Positions 42,601-52,223 of a stretch of DNA of 64,000 bases are shown here, piece after piece. The stretch lies in contig JBHGNT010000012.1 in assembly GCA_043228905.1 (NCBI GenBank), positions 4,712,001 to 4,776,000 of the forward strand. The letters run 5' to 3'. A program made the translations under genes and the position numbers. The notes under the pieces were generated by a model. That model did not search any database. It was not told the DNA's origin and worked only from the letters and a program-made list of their open reading frames with translations. The number at the start of each line of letters is the position of its first letter. The first letter of the stretch is position 1. The stretch is from Azolla caroliniana. Its lineage: Eukaryota; Polypodiophyta.

Positions 42601-43453
42601 TGTCGTAGTGTAATTCGCACACTATGTGAAAATTGCTTTTTGGTCCCTCCGGATGGGTAAGGAGGATCCGATAAGGAGAACCGAATGAAGGAGGAACCGA
42701 CAAGGAGGACCCGGTAAGAACCAGATCAAGCAGAACCGACAAGAGCCGGATAAAGAAGGCCGGTGAGAGTCTCTCACCGGATGAAGAGACAAATTTGTAA
42801 ATAAAAGAAAAGATTGTTACAAGCATAGAGCAGGATTCAAACCCTGTACCTCCATGTTAATAATGTAAAGCCTTACCATTACACTAACACATCATTTATG
42901 ATAATAAAGTAGATGTCCCACATAGAAAGGTAAGTTCATGCTAGGATAAACTTTAGTTAGAAGAAAACGCATGATAAAAGAAAAAGCTACACATGCACAT
43001 CTAGCGTGTATAAACATTATAGTCGATAAAAACGTATCAAGTTAGAAAAAGCAAGATCACTTTAGAAAAAACATGTTAGATAAAGCATATAGTCTATTGT
43101 TAGAGAAAAAGCATGGATTATTAAGACTCTCTCATCACTATATAAGGATGGGGAGCACAATGTAATAGGGGGGTGTAAAAATCCTTGGAAATTGGATATG
43201 TTTCTAAGTACTGATTAATAAAATATACTCATGGGATTCACGAGGTTTCTAATTCTCTCTCTTTCAATCTAAATTCATATTCTTATCTTAATATTGATTA
43301 ATCTAATACAATATAATTGTGGGATTCACAAGTTTTTATATCTCTTTCTTATAATCTATTCATAACCAAACTCATCTCAAATTCTTCCTCCTCCTAGTCC
43401 AAAACCCCGGCAGTTCCCACCGGACTCACGCAACGATCCGGAAAGGCACAACA
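42601..43453 (+). mobile_element. Solo LTR, CG-target group, copy iii
   Basis: 853 bp from TGTCGTAGTGTAATTCGC to GGCACAACA with flanks ACGT (42597-42600) and GCGT (43454-43457). Removal rejoins VPTDSTSLSTGK. It starts with a hairpin (TAGTGT / ACACTA). 42644-42790 is a CCGG-rich tract like that of K-family LTRs. A minus-strand tRNA-like A/B-box pair lies at 42828-42896. Ends with CCCCGGCAGTTCC. Confidence 0.82.
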
Positions 43454-43855
43454 GCGTCATTGTCTACGGGCAAGTGCACTAAGTTAGCCCCACGATATTG
43501 TGGCCCATTTAAAATCCTTAAGCGAGTTGGGTCATCTGCTTATCACCTTGCCTTACCCCGTAACGTTGGTATTCATCTCGTTTTTCATGTCAGACGTCTA
43601 AAACTATTTTTCGGCTCTAGTGATAACACCATCACAATCCAGGATCTTGTAACGTTAGAGGATTTTTCTTACAAACCTCATGTTCCTAAACGATTGCTTG
43701 ATTCTTGTACTAAACGTTTACGTTCTAAAGAGATTTGGATATTCAAGATCAAATGGATGGATAAACCTATTGATGATGCCACATGGGAACGTGAGAATAC
43801 TCTTAAGGGAAAATTTCCTCACTTTATATTGCAAGAGTGCAATCTTTTGAAGTAG
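43454..43855 (+). pseudogene. Element B integrase end and chromodomain-like tail
   Basis: Open from 43460: KLAPRYCGPFKILKRV, HLVFHVRRLKLF, then KPHVPKRLLDS and EIWIFKIKWMDKP, DATWERE, ending with stop TAG at 43853-43855. This shows the normal end that element A has lost. The tail resembles the chromodomain that follows integrase in chromoviruses. Confidence 0.85.
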
Positions 43856-43862
43856 AGGAGTA

Positions 43863-44336
43863 TGTTATGTACACATAACGTAGGTGAGGGTAGGTCACTA
43901 ATATTTACATAAGTGAAGGGTATGTTCACTAATGTTAAAAAGGGGACAAATGTGATTGGATAGAAGGAATGATAGGTGCATGCACTATCATGATTTGGAC
44001 AACCAATAAATGGAGAGCCTTTTAAAAAGGGACATCTATTCAAGGGGCCTAGGAAAAGGTATAAATATGAGGTTTAGCTACCCTCATAAAGACATTACGT
44101 CAGAAGGTTGCTAGCTTAGACACCGGTGGTGCGGCTAGGCTTTCGTCTCGACGATCGTGTTTATCTCTTCCACGGTATTAGTCATCCTAATATCCAGCGG
44201 TATGGAATGTCGGTGGTAGGTTGGTTATGTCTAGATGATAGCTCGGGGGTGGTCGGGTGGAACGGCTTCTTCTATCCAATCTATTTTATTTCTTTTACTT
44301 TAGTTTGGTCTATTGATTAGTAATAGACTCTTAACA
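43863..44336 (+). repeat. 3' LTR of element B
   Basis: 474 bp, TGTTATGTACACATAACG to GACTCTTAACA, preceded by polypurine AGAGGAG (43856-43861). Confidence 0.9.
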
Positions 44337-44513
44337 CATTGTATGTAGACAAAGTAGTCCTTTTATGAGGTAGTTTGTTGATATAAAAGGCTAACTCTGC
44401 CCAAACCTTGTATCTCTAGTGTGAATGCAGTTGAATTAACTATTTAAGTAGGCAATTGTTCTTGTAAACTTAGTTCGGCGGGAAAATGAAAAAGAATGTC
44501 TCTTTGGGCAAAA
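44337..44513. repeat. Duplicate of 29429-29600, left of LINE
   Basis: Starts CATTGTATGTAGACAAAG and matches 29429 onward with few differences up to the CT tract, then continues after the LINE at 48897. Confidence 0.85.

Positions 44514-44581
<68 letters not shown>
44514..44581. repeat. (CT)n microsatellite at LINE 5' junction
   Basis: More than 30 CT units. The homologous empty site at 29588-29605 has about eight. Confidence 0.95.
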
Positions 44582-44585
<4 letters not shown>

Positions 44586-44829
44586 CTCGTTTCACTCCAG
44601 CCACCATTGTTTACATTCTATAGCTCATTGGAAAGCGCTTTCAGAGAGCTTTCTAAGAATGTTCGTTTACTGAATTCCGTTACTGTGGTGAGAAGTTATG
44701 AGCATTTTTGTCTACATCCATCTTTGTCCCACGGCTCCTCAAACGCAAGGTAGATTTTGAAGCCCTAAATCAAGTGAAAGGTACATTTTCTCTCTCCCTC
44801 TCTCTCTTCTCATAGGGTTTGGTCCTACA

Positions 44830-45712
44830 ATGACACACACCCATAAGGCCGCCTCAAAGTTCGGGAGTATGATTAATAATGAACCGAAATCACCAACAAA
44901 TGTTGATTCCAATGCAATAAACACAATGGACAAAATGCTTATGAGTCACTTGATTTCTCTTCAAGAAACCATAAACAAGCAAGGTGAAGAGATTAGGATG
45001 TTAATGAAAGAGAATGCTAAGCTCCAAACTATTGCCATTGAGAATTAAATTCTTAAGAAAGTGGTTGCAAAACTTGAAGAAGAGATTCAAGAATGTAAAA
45101 GAGCTTCTTTCGAAACTGTCAAATGAGGGCCTTAATAAGATTGAGTTAAAGGAAGCATTAAAAGAAGAAAAATTAGACACGATGAGGCGGGATGTAAGTG
45201 AGATGAAAAATATATGTACAACGAAATCATGGGTCGATGTATGTGGTGGGGATGGGGTATCAAACTGATCTAGTATGCATGTGATGCATCAAGAGAAGAA
45301 TATTAAAAGCATAGATGCCCATGAATTGAAAGAGCGTGAACGAAGATGAAAGAACATTGTTATCCATGGGATTAAAGAGGAGAGTATGGAAACACCCACT
45401 TCCCTTGGAAAGGCCATTGGTGAATTTTTTAGCATGCATTATGGGATGTCGGATGTGAATGTATATGGGGCACACCGAGTTGTGAAACATGGTGTTACTC
45501 GCTCCGGAGAAAGGCCCATTGTATGCACAATGATGGATTATACAAAGCAGCGGATCATACTTGAAAATAGTTGGGTATACCTCAAAGGTACACAATGCTT
45601 TGTGAGTGAAGATCGTACTATCTCACAACAAAATGCTCGTCGTAAAGCATATGAAGAAAGATTGAAAAATAAGGTTAAGGATGTGCTTAAAGATGGAAAT
45701 GTAGGCAAATAG
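44830..45712 (+). pseudogene. LINE ORF1, coiled coil plus RRM-like
   Basis: Starts MTHTHKAASKFG. A heptad-like stretch (ISLQETINKQGEEIRMLMKE) suggests a coiled coil, broken by a TAA at 45046-45048 and a frameshift. From 45350 the frame reads IVIHGIKEES, AHRVVKHG, RPIVCTMMDY and VYLKGTQCFVSEDRTI, the pattern of the RNA-binding ORF1 proteins of L1-type LINEs (NIVIxGI, RPIxV, LKGxxxxxxED). Ends KDGNVGK with TAG at 45710-45712, seven bases before ORF2. Confidence 0.65.
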
Positions 45713-45718
45713 GGGCAT

Positions 45719-48700
45719 GTGACCTATGAGACTAAACCGCGTCTTTTACGATTATGTTTTTGGAATTGCAATGGATACCCATGGAATGCGGGATTTAGCA
45801 TAGAGGAGTTCGTTGATGACTCAGATATCACACTTCTTGTTGAAACATGGGAGCATGATACTCAAAGAATTCGAGGTTTAGGAAACTATAATGTACACTC
45901 TTTGATATGGGAGAAAAATCCAAGACAAAGAAGAGGACAAGGAGGGGTGGCATGTTTGATTAAGAAAGAAATAGAGAAATATGTGTCAATCATAAAAAAT
46001 GATGAACATAAATGCTACATATGGCTCAAAATAGAAACACCTAATGATTTGCCCACTTTTGTCGTTGGATGTTACATTCCTCATCAGGATTCTAACTTCT
46101 ATGCTTGTTTGGATAAAGATCAACCTTTTGCAAATCTAGAAGATGATATTGCTTATTTCAAATCCAAAGGGAAAGTTATTGTCTTTGGTGACATGAATGC
46201 TTGTACAAGAAGTTTCCAACTTGATTCACAAGAATCTTTCATGCCACATATCTCAAGGATGCAAGAGGATATGCAAATGTATAGTCGATCTTCTAGCGAT
46301 GAAAAAGAGTCGGACCAATTTGGGAAACTACTCCTACAAATGTGCAATAGTACCAGATTGCTTATTGCAAATAGTGTTTCCTTATGGCCCAATACTAACG
46401 GCTTTACATGTAGCAAACACAATGGAAATAGTGTGATTGACTATGTGCTACTTTCCGAAGGTATTTTGGATCGTATACATAAATTCTCACTGGGGCAATG
46501 GACACCGAAATCCAATCATAGGAATTTATGTATTGATCTCAAATGTATGCATAGGTTTGATTGCGAGAAGGTCATTGAAGATAGTAAACAAACACACTTG
46601 AGCATGAATCTTAAGTGAGCGCCCATGTATTCCAAGATGGTTGAGGATATGTTACAAATGACAAAGACACAACATGGTGCCACACTAGAATGCAAATGGG
46701 AAGCTTTTATGAATGTCATTCTCTCTTGTACAAACAAATGTTTTTCGACCAACCGCACATCATGGAAATGCACCAAGAAATGTAAGAAAAAATGGTTTGA
46801 TAAAGAATGTCATAAAGCTCGAAAGTGCCTTATGGTTTTGGATGTGGTTAAGGATAAAGAAAATTACCAAAAGCATTTGCATGACTATAAAAGGCTTATT
46901 CAAAGAAAGAGACGAATATGGGAAGTTACTCAACAACTTCTCCAAACGCAAGAGAAAGCACATGCATGTGTTAAATTTTGGGGAAATCTTAAGGGGAAAC
47001 GTGTTGAGAGTTATGGTGACTTAACTCTTCATGACTTGTCTATGCATTATAAGAATTTATATGAGTTATCTCTTGCCGGAAAGATGATGTGTTATGGTTC
47101 TCTTTCACATATGTCTCCCTTCTTTACAATTGAAGATATATGCATAGGACTTAAGAAATTGGTGTTGGGAGACATGTCCCTCCGGATGGGAAGGGAGAAG
47201 AACAGTGTCGACGAACAATCTCGGCCGAGGCCGATAGGCCGAGCCCGGTGTGAACCGGATGAGGAGCACCCGACTACGGAGAGCCGGATGGTGCAGGCCC
47301 GGTGTGAACCGGATGAGGAGTACCCGGCTATGGAGAGCCGGATGGTGCAGAACCGGTGAGAACCGGATGAGGAGCACCCGGCTACGGAGAGCCGGATGAC
47401 GCAGACCCGGTGCAAACCGGAGGAAGAGACATATTCGTAAATATGTTTCTGAGAGCCCATCGAGGTTACATTTGTAAATAGCCGAAAAGTCATATTAGTA
47501 TAAATATGACTTAGGGAAAACTTTTAGAGATAGTTGGTTGTCATTCTTGTTGGTGCAAGAATAGAGAGTGTGCGTAACTGTACAGAGAAAGAGAGAGAGA
47601 GAAAGAGGTCGTTGCCTCTGTTGTAACCGCCGCCTGTGGCGAAGATCTGTGAGCACGAGGTCGTTGCCTCAGTGAACTCACTGTTGTACATTCTTACATA
47701 GTGACAGTTTGCAGCCTGTGGGCTGCCGTGGTTTTTTCCCCTAGTTTGGGGTTTTCCACGTAAACCTCCTGTGTATTCTCTTCTTCTTTGTGTCGCGTTT
47801 TATTTCCCGTTTTCTGTGTATGAAAAGAAGCTCGGTTGTGGCCGAGCGTTGCGCATAAGGAACGTTGCAATTCCCGTCAATTGGCCTCTCAAAAGGCAAG
47901 CGATCTTCAATGTATAAAAGTTGAAATGCTCAAATGGAAGGGAAAGGAAGCACTTATATGGATATGCAATATGTTTAATGATGCATTGCAACATGGAATC
48001 CCTAAATATATGTGGAAAGAGTTTGAAAATGTCCAAAAACATTTTCTTACAAAGTTTCTACAAGTTAAGAAACAAACGCGCTACACCCTCCTCCTCCTTG
48101 AGACGGGATCGCTTCCCATTGAGATCATGGCCATAGAAAGGGTTGTTGAATACATGCTTAAGGTTCAAAAAAGCCCCTCACATCGACTTCCTAGAATTGC
48201 ATAGGAAGCAAGCAAAAAGATCCAAAAGACGCATAAAAGCAAAATTTTGTGTTCCACTTGGATGCAAGATTTAGAAAAATGGTTTGGTAGATGGGATGCA
48301 AGACACTTGCATCATGATGCGTCACTAGATTCCTCTATAAATGAGGCCTTTTTGCAACGCCAATGTATCATGACATGGGACATATGTGGTGGCTCACGCT
48401 TCACACATTATACTACAAATGTTGCACCTAACTACAAAACCATATTCTTCGCGGAATGGGGAAGCCGTACACATCGATACATGTTAGAGCCCATCCCAAT
48501 ATCTGCCATTCGAACCATTGCTTCCATGCGACTTAGCTCGCACGCATTGAGATGTGAGACGGGGCGTTGGGGCACAAGTGATGAGAGTGGCCAACTATGC
48601 ACACTTTGCCCTAAACAAGTTCGAGAGTCTGAGTATCACACTTTGATACAATGCTCTACCTTTGATCATATTCGACCATGCTTTCCACATCTCTTCGATC

Positions 48701-48819
48701 GAGCCCAATCCTTGCACAAATTTCTCTCACAACCACGATGTGCACTCTCGATTGCAACATTCATTGGTAAAGTTCTTGAACATCGAGAGTCGCTACTCAC
48801 CTTCACACGTATCACGTGA
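45719..48819 (+). pseudogene. LINE ORF2: endonuclease, broken RT, C-terminal zinc motif
   Basis: APE-type endonuclease: FWNCNG, LLVETW, VFGDMNACT, SVIDYVLLSE and a final SNHRNL where SDH is usual. A TGA at 46616-46618 follows. Then a linker (WFDKECHKARK, YKRLIQRKRR) and the RT start, split by a K-family LTR (47163-47879). After LQCIKVEMLKWKGKEALIW and PKYMWKEFENVQK the sequence jumps to QTRYTLLLLETGSLPIEIM, the region after RT motif E, so the FADD-containing core is deleted. The C-terminus has CTLCPKQVRESEYHTLIQC, a CCHC-like motif, and ends at TGA 48817-48819. Confidence 0.82.
47163..47879 (+). mobile_element. K-family solo LTR in LINE ORF2
   Basis: 717 bp from TGTTGGGAGACATGTCCC to ATTCCCGTCA with perfect duplication ATTGG (47158-47162 and 47880-47884). 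Removal rejoins IGLKKLASQKASDLQ. Contains a 54-bp minisatellite (47247-47408, three units with CCGGATGAGGAG) and GAGGTCGTTGCCTC twice. Confidence 0.92.
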
Positions 48820-48896
48820 AATGTAATATTTTTGGTCTCATAGGTCATATTTGACCTTCGAAGACGGTAATATAATCTATCTATCTATCTATCTCT
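48820..48896 (+). repeat. LINE 3' tail with TCTA repeat
   Basis: A short 3' untranslated stretch ending in ATCTATCTATCTATCTATCT and CTCTCT. TAATTGTGTAACTATC then continues the empty-site sequence of 29610. Confidence 0.8.
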
Positions 48897-48959
48897 CTGT
48901 AATTGTGTAACTATCTATTTCATCTTCTTGAATCTTGAGACAATGCACATCTCCTTCTT

Positions 48960-49371
48960 ACTTGCTACTTGTGTTGTTTGCTAGACTTACTTACAAGTCC
49001 TCAATCTTATTCTGTAACATCAACTTCCATATTCAACAACCTGCTCGACCCATTTGGTGCAATAATTTGTTGCTTCAATTAGATATCTATTCCTAGTTCG
49101 AGTTGTTGCTGGCTTGAATGGGCTGACAAAATCTAAGCCACATTTTTGGAAAGGATCCAATGGTAAAATTGGTTGATGTGGCATTCTAGCCTTCTCATTC
49201 GCTTGTTCCATTTATTGGCATAAATCGCATTCTTTGCAATATTTAATGGCATCCTTTTGGATGGTCGGCCACCAAAGACCACTCTGCCATATCTTTTAGG
49301 TAGTTGCTTCTCCTGCATAATGCCCGTCTGCTATGCCACAGTGCGCCTCCTGCAACATTGCCATTACGCGT
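48960..49371 (-). pseudogene. Element F integrase fragment
   Basis: Minus strand reads LPKRYGRVVFGGRPSKRMPL, MPHQPILPLDPFQKCGLDFV (core, first Asp) and NRYLIEATNYCTKWVEQVV. The piece GLDFVSPF is the usual start of the catalytic core. The rest of the core and C-terminus are absent; the sequence to the left is the repeat shared with 29429. Confidence 0.75.
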
Positions 49372-49749
49372 ACATGAAGCGAGTGACGGAAGTGCGTGAG
49401 CCGGAGAGCTACGCAGAAGCGGCGAAAGACACGAACTGGCGTGCCGCAATGGAGGAAGAGATGCGCGCATTATTGGAGAATGAAACTTGAGACCAAGTTG
49501 ATGCACCGATGGGTGTGAAGCCGATTGGATGTAGTTAGGTGTACAAGGTCAGGTACAACACCGATGGTTGGGTCAACCGATACAAGGCCAGGTTGGTAGC
49601 GAAAGGCTACGCGCAAAAGCACGGCGTGGACTATGACGAGACCTTCGCGCCTGTGGTGAAGATGACTACCGTGCGAGTCTTGCTAGCCATAGCAGCGGCA
49701 AAGTGGTGGCACTTATATCAAATGGATGTAAAGAACGCGATCCTGCAAG
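49372..49749 (+). pseudogene. Captured RT fragment of copia C family
   Basis: 378 bp reading [58 protein letters not shown] and [11 protein letters not shown], the same segment as 17140-18435 of copia C but without the LTR at 17203-18124. No LTRs and no obvious target duplication, so it was perhaps captured during break repair. Two stops (about 49487 and 49537). Confidence 0.85.
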
Positions 49750-49875
49750 TCCTTCTCGTGGCTACACATGCCTCATCGCCAAATTCCATCGGCTCCCTTA
49801 TGATGCAACGTGTCTTGGATCAAACAGAAATTTCGGTTGTGTACGACAAGTTGCTTCCTTTCATCCCTGTTCAAA

Positions 49876-50880
49876 TTCTAGGGTGGCAATTTTGTGCTTA
49901 GAAAACACATCATGTCGTCCATCCACCTATCCTCAGGTACGTTGTCCATACCGGTTGATTCGGTCACTATGATACTGAACAATTGGTCATTGGGAAAATC
50001 ATCCTTGACTTTGACTCCTTCCTCGCTTGATTCTAGTCGACTAAGATAGTCGGGTACGACATGCGGCACTCCTCGCCGATGGTAGATGTCGAATTCAAAC
50101 TCCTATGAGAGATGCTTTCGAGACCAAGTATAGTAGTGTCGAATGCTCGATGTGAAAGGAAAACTTTCGGCCCAACAAATAATGACGATACTTATTTACA
50201 CTGTACACCATTCCTAATGCCTCGTGTTTCGTAGTTGAATATTGTGTTTGGCTTTCGATAATTTCCAACTCATGTAATACACTGGTTGATACCAATTCGG
50301 CTCGTACAACTGCATCAATGCACTACCGATCGCGGCGTCTGATACGTCCACAAAAACATGGAAGTCCTTTGTCCAGTCATGAGGTTGGATGACCGGGGCC
50401 TATGTTAGCCTTACCTTCAAAGCTTGGTTGGCTTTTTCCTCTACCTCTATCCATTGGAATGACGTTTGATGGACTGCGGCGTGTAATGGCGTGGCGAAAT
50501 CTGCCAAATACCTGAGCATCCGACTGTGCCATCTAATTTGTCCTAGGAATGGGCTCGGGACTTTGGTCATTGTTGGAGTTGGCACCTCTAGAATTTCCTT
50601 GACCTTGTCCGAATCAACCACAATTCCCTCCTGCCTAATATATGGCCTAATAATGTGCCACTTGTCACACCGAACACACACTTTCCCGGATTTAAACTAA
50701 GGTAGTTCATTCGGCACTTCTCCAAGCAGAGCCGAAGTTGGCTCAAATGGTCAACCCGCGTATTGTGCACGGCAAAATCATCCAAACATACTTGCATAAA
50801 GGCCAAGATGTATTACCCGAAGATTTCCATGATAATCCTTTGATTGGCCAAATGAAACTGCCTCTCAAGATCTTCTCGAT
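49876..50880 (-). pseudogene. Element F reverse transcriptase and RNase H
   Basis: Minus strand: AFMQVCLDDFAVHNTRVDHL (motif C, LDDF; the usual Y/F-x-D-D first residue is Cys), HLSQLRLCLEKCRMN, LNPGKCVFGVTSGTLLGHI, IRWHSRMLRYLADFATPLH, then RNase H TKHEALGMVYSVNKYRHYL and HVVPDYLSRLE. Frameshifts separate the parts. Confidence 0.78.
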
Positions 50881-51159
50881 TTCTTCCTTTACTTTTGTCA
50901 CATAGTTTGGATTCATCCAATATCGCCTCTGCTAAACCGGTTTGGCATCCTTACTCAAATGGATTGGATGCTGGTAGAATTTCGGATCCAACCCCTTCAT
51001 GTCCTCATATGATCAGGCGAATACATCTTTATATTCCGTCAATAGTTCAACCATGGTCATTTTTTCCTTCGGCACCATCTCCTTTGCAATCTGTACCAGC
51101 CTAGGTTTAGAGGTGGAACCTAAATTTACCTCTTCCAATGTAGAGGCCTTCACCCTCTA

Positions 51160-51961
51160 AGAGATCTCCATCTCTCATTCTAATGCCTCTTGTGCATAGC
51201 GCAATTCTTCTAGCACCTTATTGATCATCTCCCTTTCTTCATGCTCCTTTTTTGGTCGGGATGTTGCAAAGGTCATTTGTCGGCCGAGCCATTCCATGAG
51301 TTCATAGCTCATGTTGAATTGCAATATAGCGGTAAACTCTTGAGCAACCGTTGGTATGTCTAGGAACCTTAACATCGTGTCGACTAACACCATGAATGCA
51401 TGTCCCTCTATCTCTTTTCCTTTAGAACCATTTGTTTGGGGTTTTATGAGCATGGACTCCCCTACATGCCCATCTACGGTCGGCTCCGGTTCAACCGTTT
51501 CTTGCTTATTGTTTGCTTCTTTGTCCACTACTTGACCGGACTCTATGCTAAGCCCTTTCCCATTTACATATGTCAGTTGTCATCACTTCATCAACCGACG
51601 CGACTTGCTTCTTCTTCTTGGTCGCTTCTTCTTGGCTGCTTCCTTCTTGGCCTCTTCTCCGACTCTGATCAATAAGTCAGCTTCAGCGGTCACTGTCTTT
51701 CTTCCCGATTCAACTCTTTGATTTGGGTCATCTGTCGTTGCTTGCTTGACCCTTGTGGTCGACTCCACTACTACCATAACAATTGCATCTAGCGTGGCTG
51801 AATCTTCTGATACGGTCGTTATTATCGATGGTTCTGTTGTGTCAGCTCTAGGAGGACTCTCCTCCTGCTGCTCCATTTGCAGCACTTCGATCATCCAACG
51901 TCTTCCAGACTACCTAGGCATCTCCTATGTTTACCCCTTGTCTGAAGTCTTCCTTGCCTCT
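51160..51961 (-). pseudogene. Element F gag/protease-side remnant
   Basis: Two minus-strand frames (51528-51175 and 51894-51583), Glu/Lys-rich, such as EGHAFMVLVDTMLRFLDIP and PKKEHEEREMINKVLEEL. Placement upstream of RT suggests the gag or pre-protease region, but no knuckle or active site is seen. Cut by copia G at 51961. Confidence 0.45.
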
Positions 51962-52223
51962 TGTTGTGGAAGCATGAAAATAACAATATATATAACCATA
52001 AGTAAAGCTATTATATAGAGTAAGAAGAAAAGATAAAAACAACACCAGAACTATCGAGGTTTGACCAATCAGCTTACGTCCTCCAAAGCAACATGCTCTA
52101 TTACGGTTGGGAGAGAAGAATACAAATTGAGGATATCAAACTAAGAGGGAGAGGAGCGTATTTATAGCTCCCAAACCACCTCCCTAAACCATGCGGGATA
52201 AAGAATGGGCCAAAAAGTTAACA
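51962..52223 (-). repeat. 3' LTR of copia G
   Basis: 262 bp, TGTTGTGGAAGCATG to AAAAAGTTAACA on plus. TATTTATAGCTCCC is conserved in both LTRs; its complement GGGAGCTATAAATA is a minus-strand TATA box. Confidence 0.9.

Larger units (their letters stand above)
30799..44336 (+). mobile_element. Gypsy element B, chromovirus-like, heavily nested
   Basis: 5' LTR 30799-31203, primer site, long leader, gag (32810-33495), RT to integrase and chromodomain-like tail (37590-43855), 3' LTR 43863-44336. It is interrupted by copia D (33496 to about 37590), a K-family LTR (38649-39168) and three CG-target LTRs (40150, 41153, 42601). Element A is its close relative. The sequence left of the 5' LTR (CCAAT) does not match the right flank (CATTG), so the two LTRs may not come from one insertion event, or the left part was rearranged. 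Confidence 0.85.
44582..48896 (+). mobile_element. LINE inserted in a CT microsatellite
   Basis: A non-LTR element with ORF1 (44830-45712), ORF2 (45719-48819) and a 3' tail ending in TCTA repeats (48877-48895). It lies between two halves of a sequence that is uninterrupted at 29429-29815, so its ends are fixed within a few bases. A K-family LTR splits ORF2, and most of the RT catalytic core is deleted. Confidence 0.88.
48897..51961 (-). mobile_element. Gypsy element F, decayed
   Basis: Minus-strand gypsy pieces from integrase (49020-49320) through RNase H (49880-50295), RT (50400-50880) and a gag or protease-side region (51160-51894). Interrupted by a captured copia C fragment (49372-49749) and, at 51962, by copia G. 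Different from elements A and B. Confidence 0.75.

Noticed and set aside
44496-44753. Open frame translating the CT tract as Leu-Ser repeats
   Set aside because: Any long CT repeat is open in several frames. The same happens at 61338-61598 and 33624-33818. No coding evidence.
49703-49972. Plus-strand frame continuing the captured copia RT
   Set aside because: Copia homology ends at about 49749. The remainder is antisense to element F RNase H.
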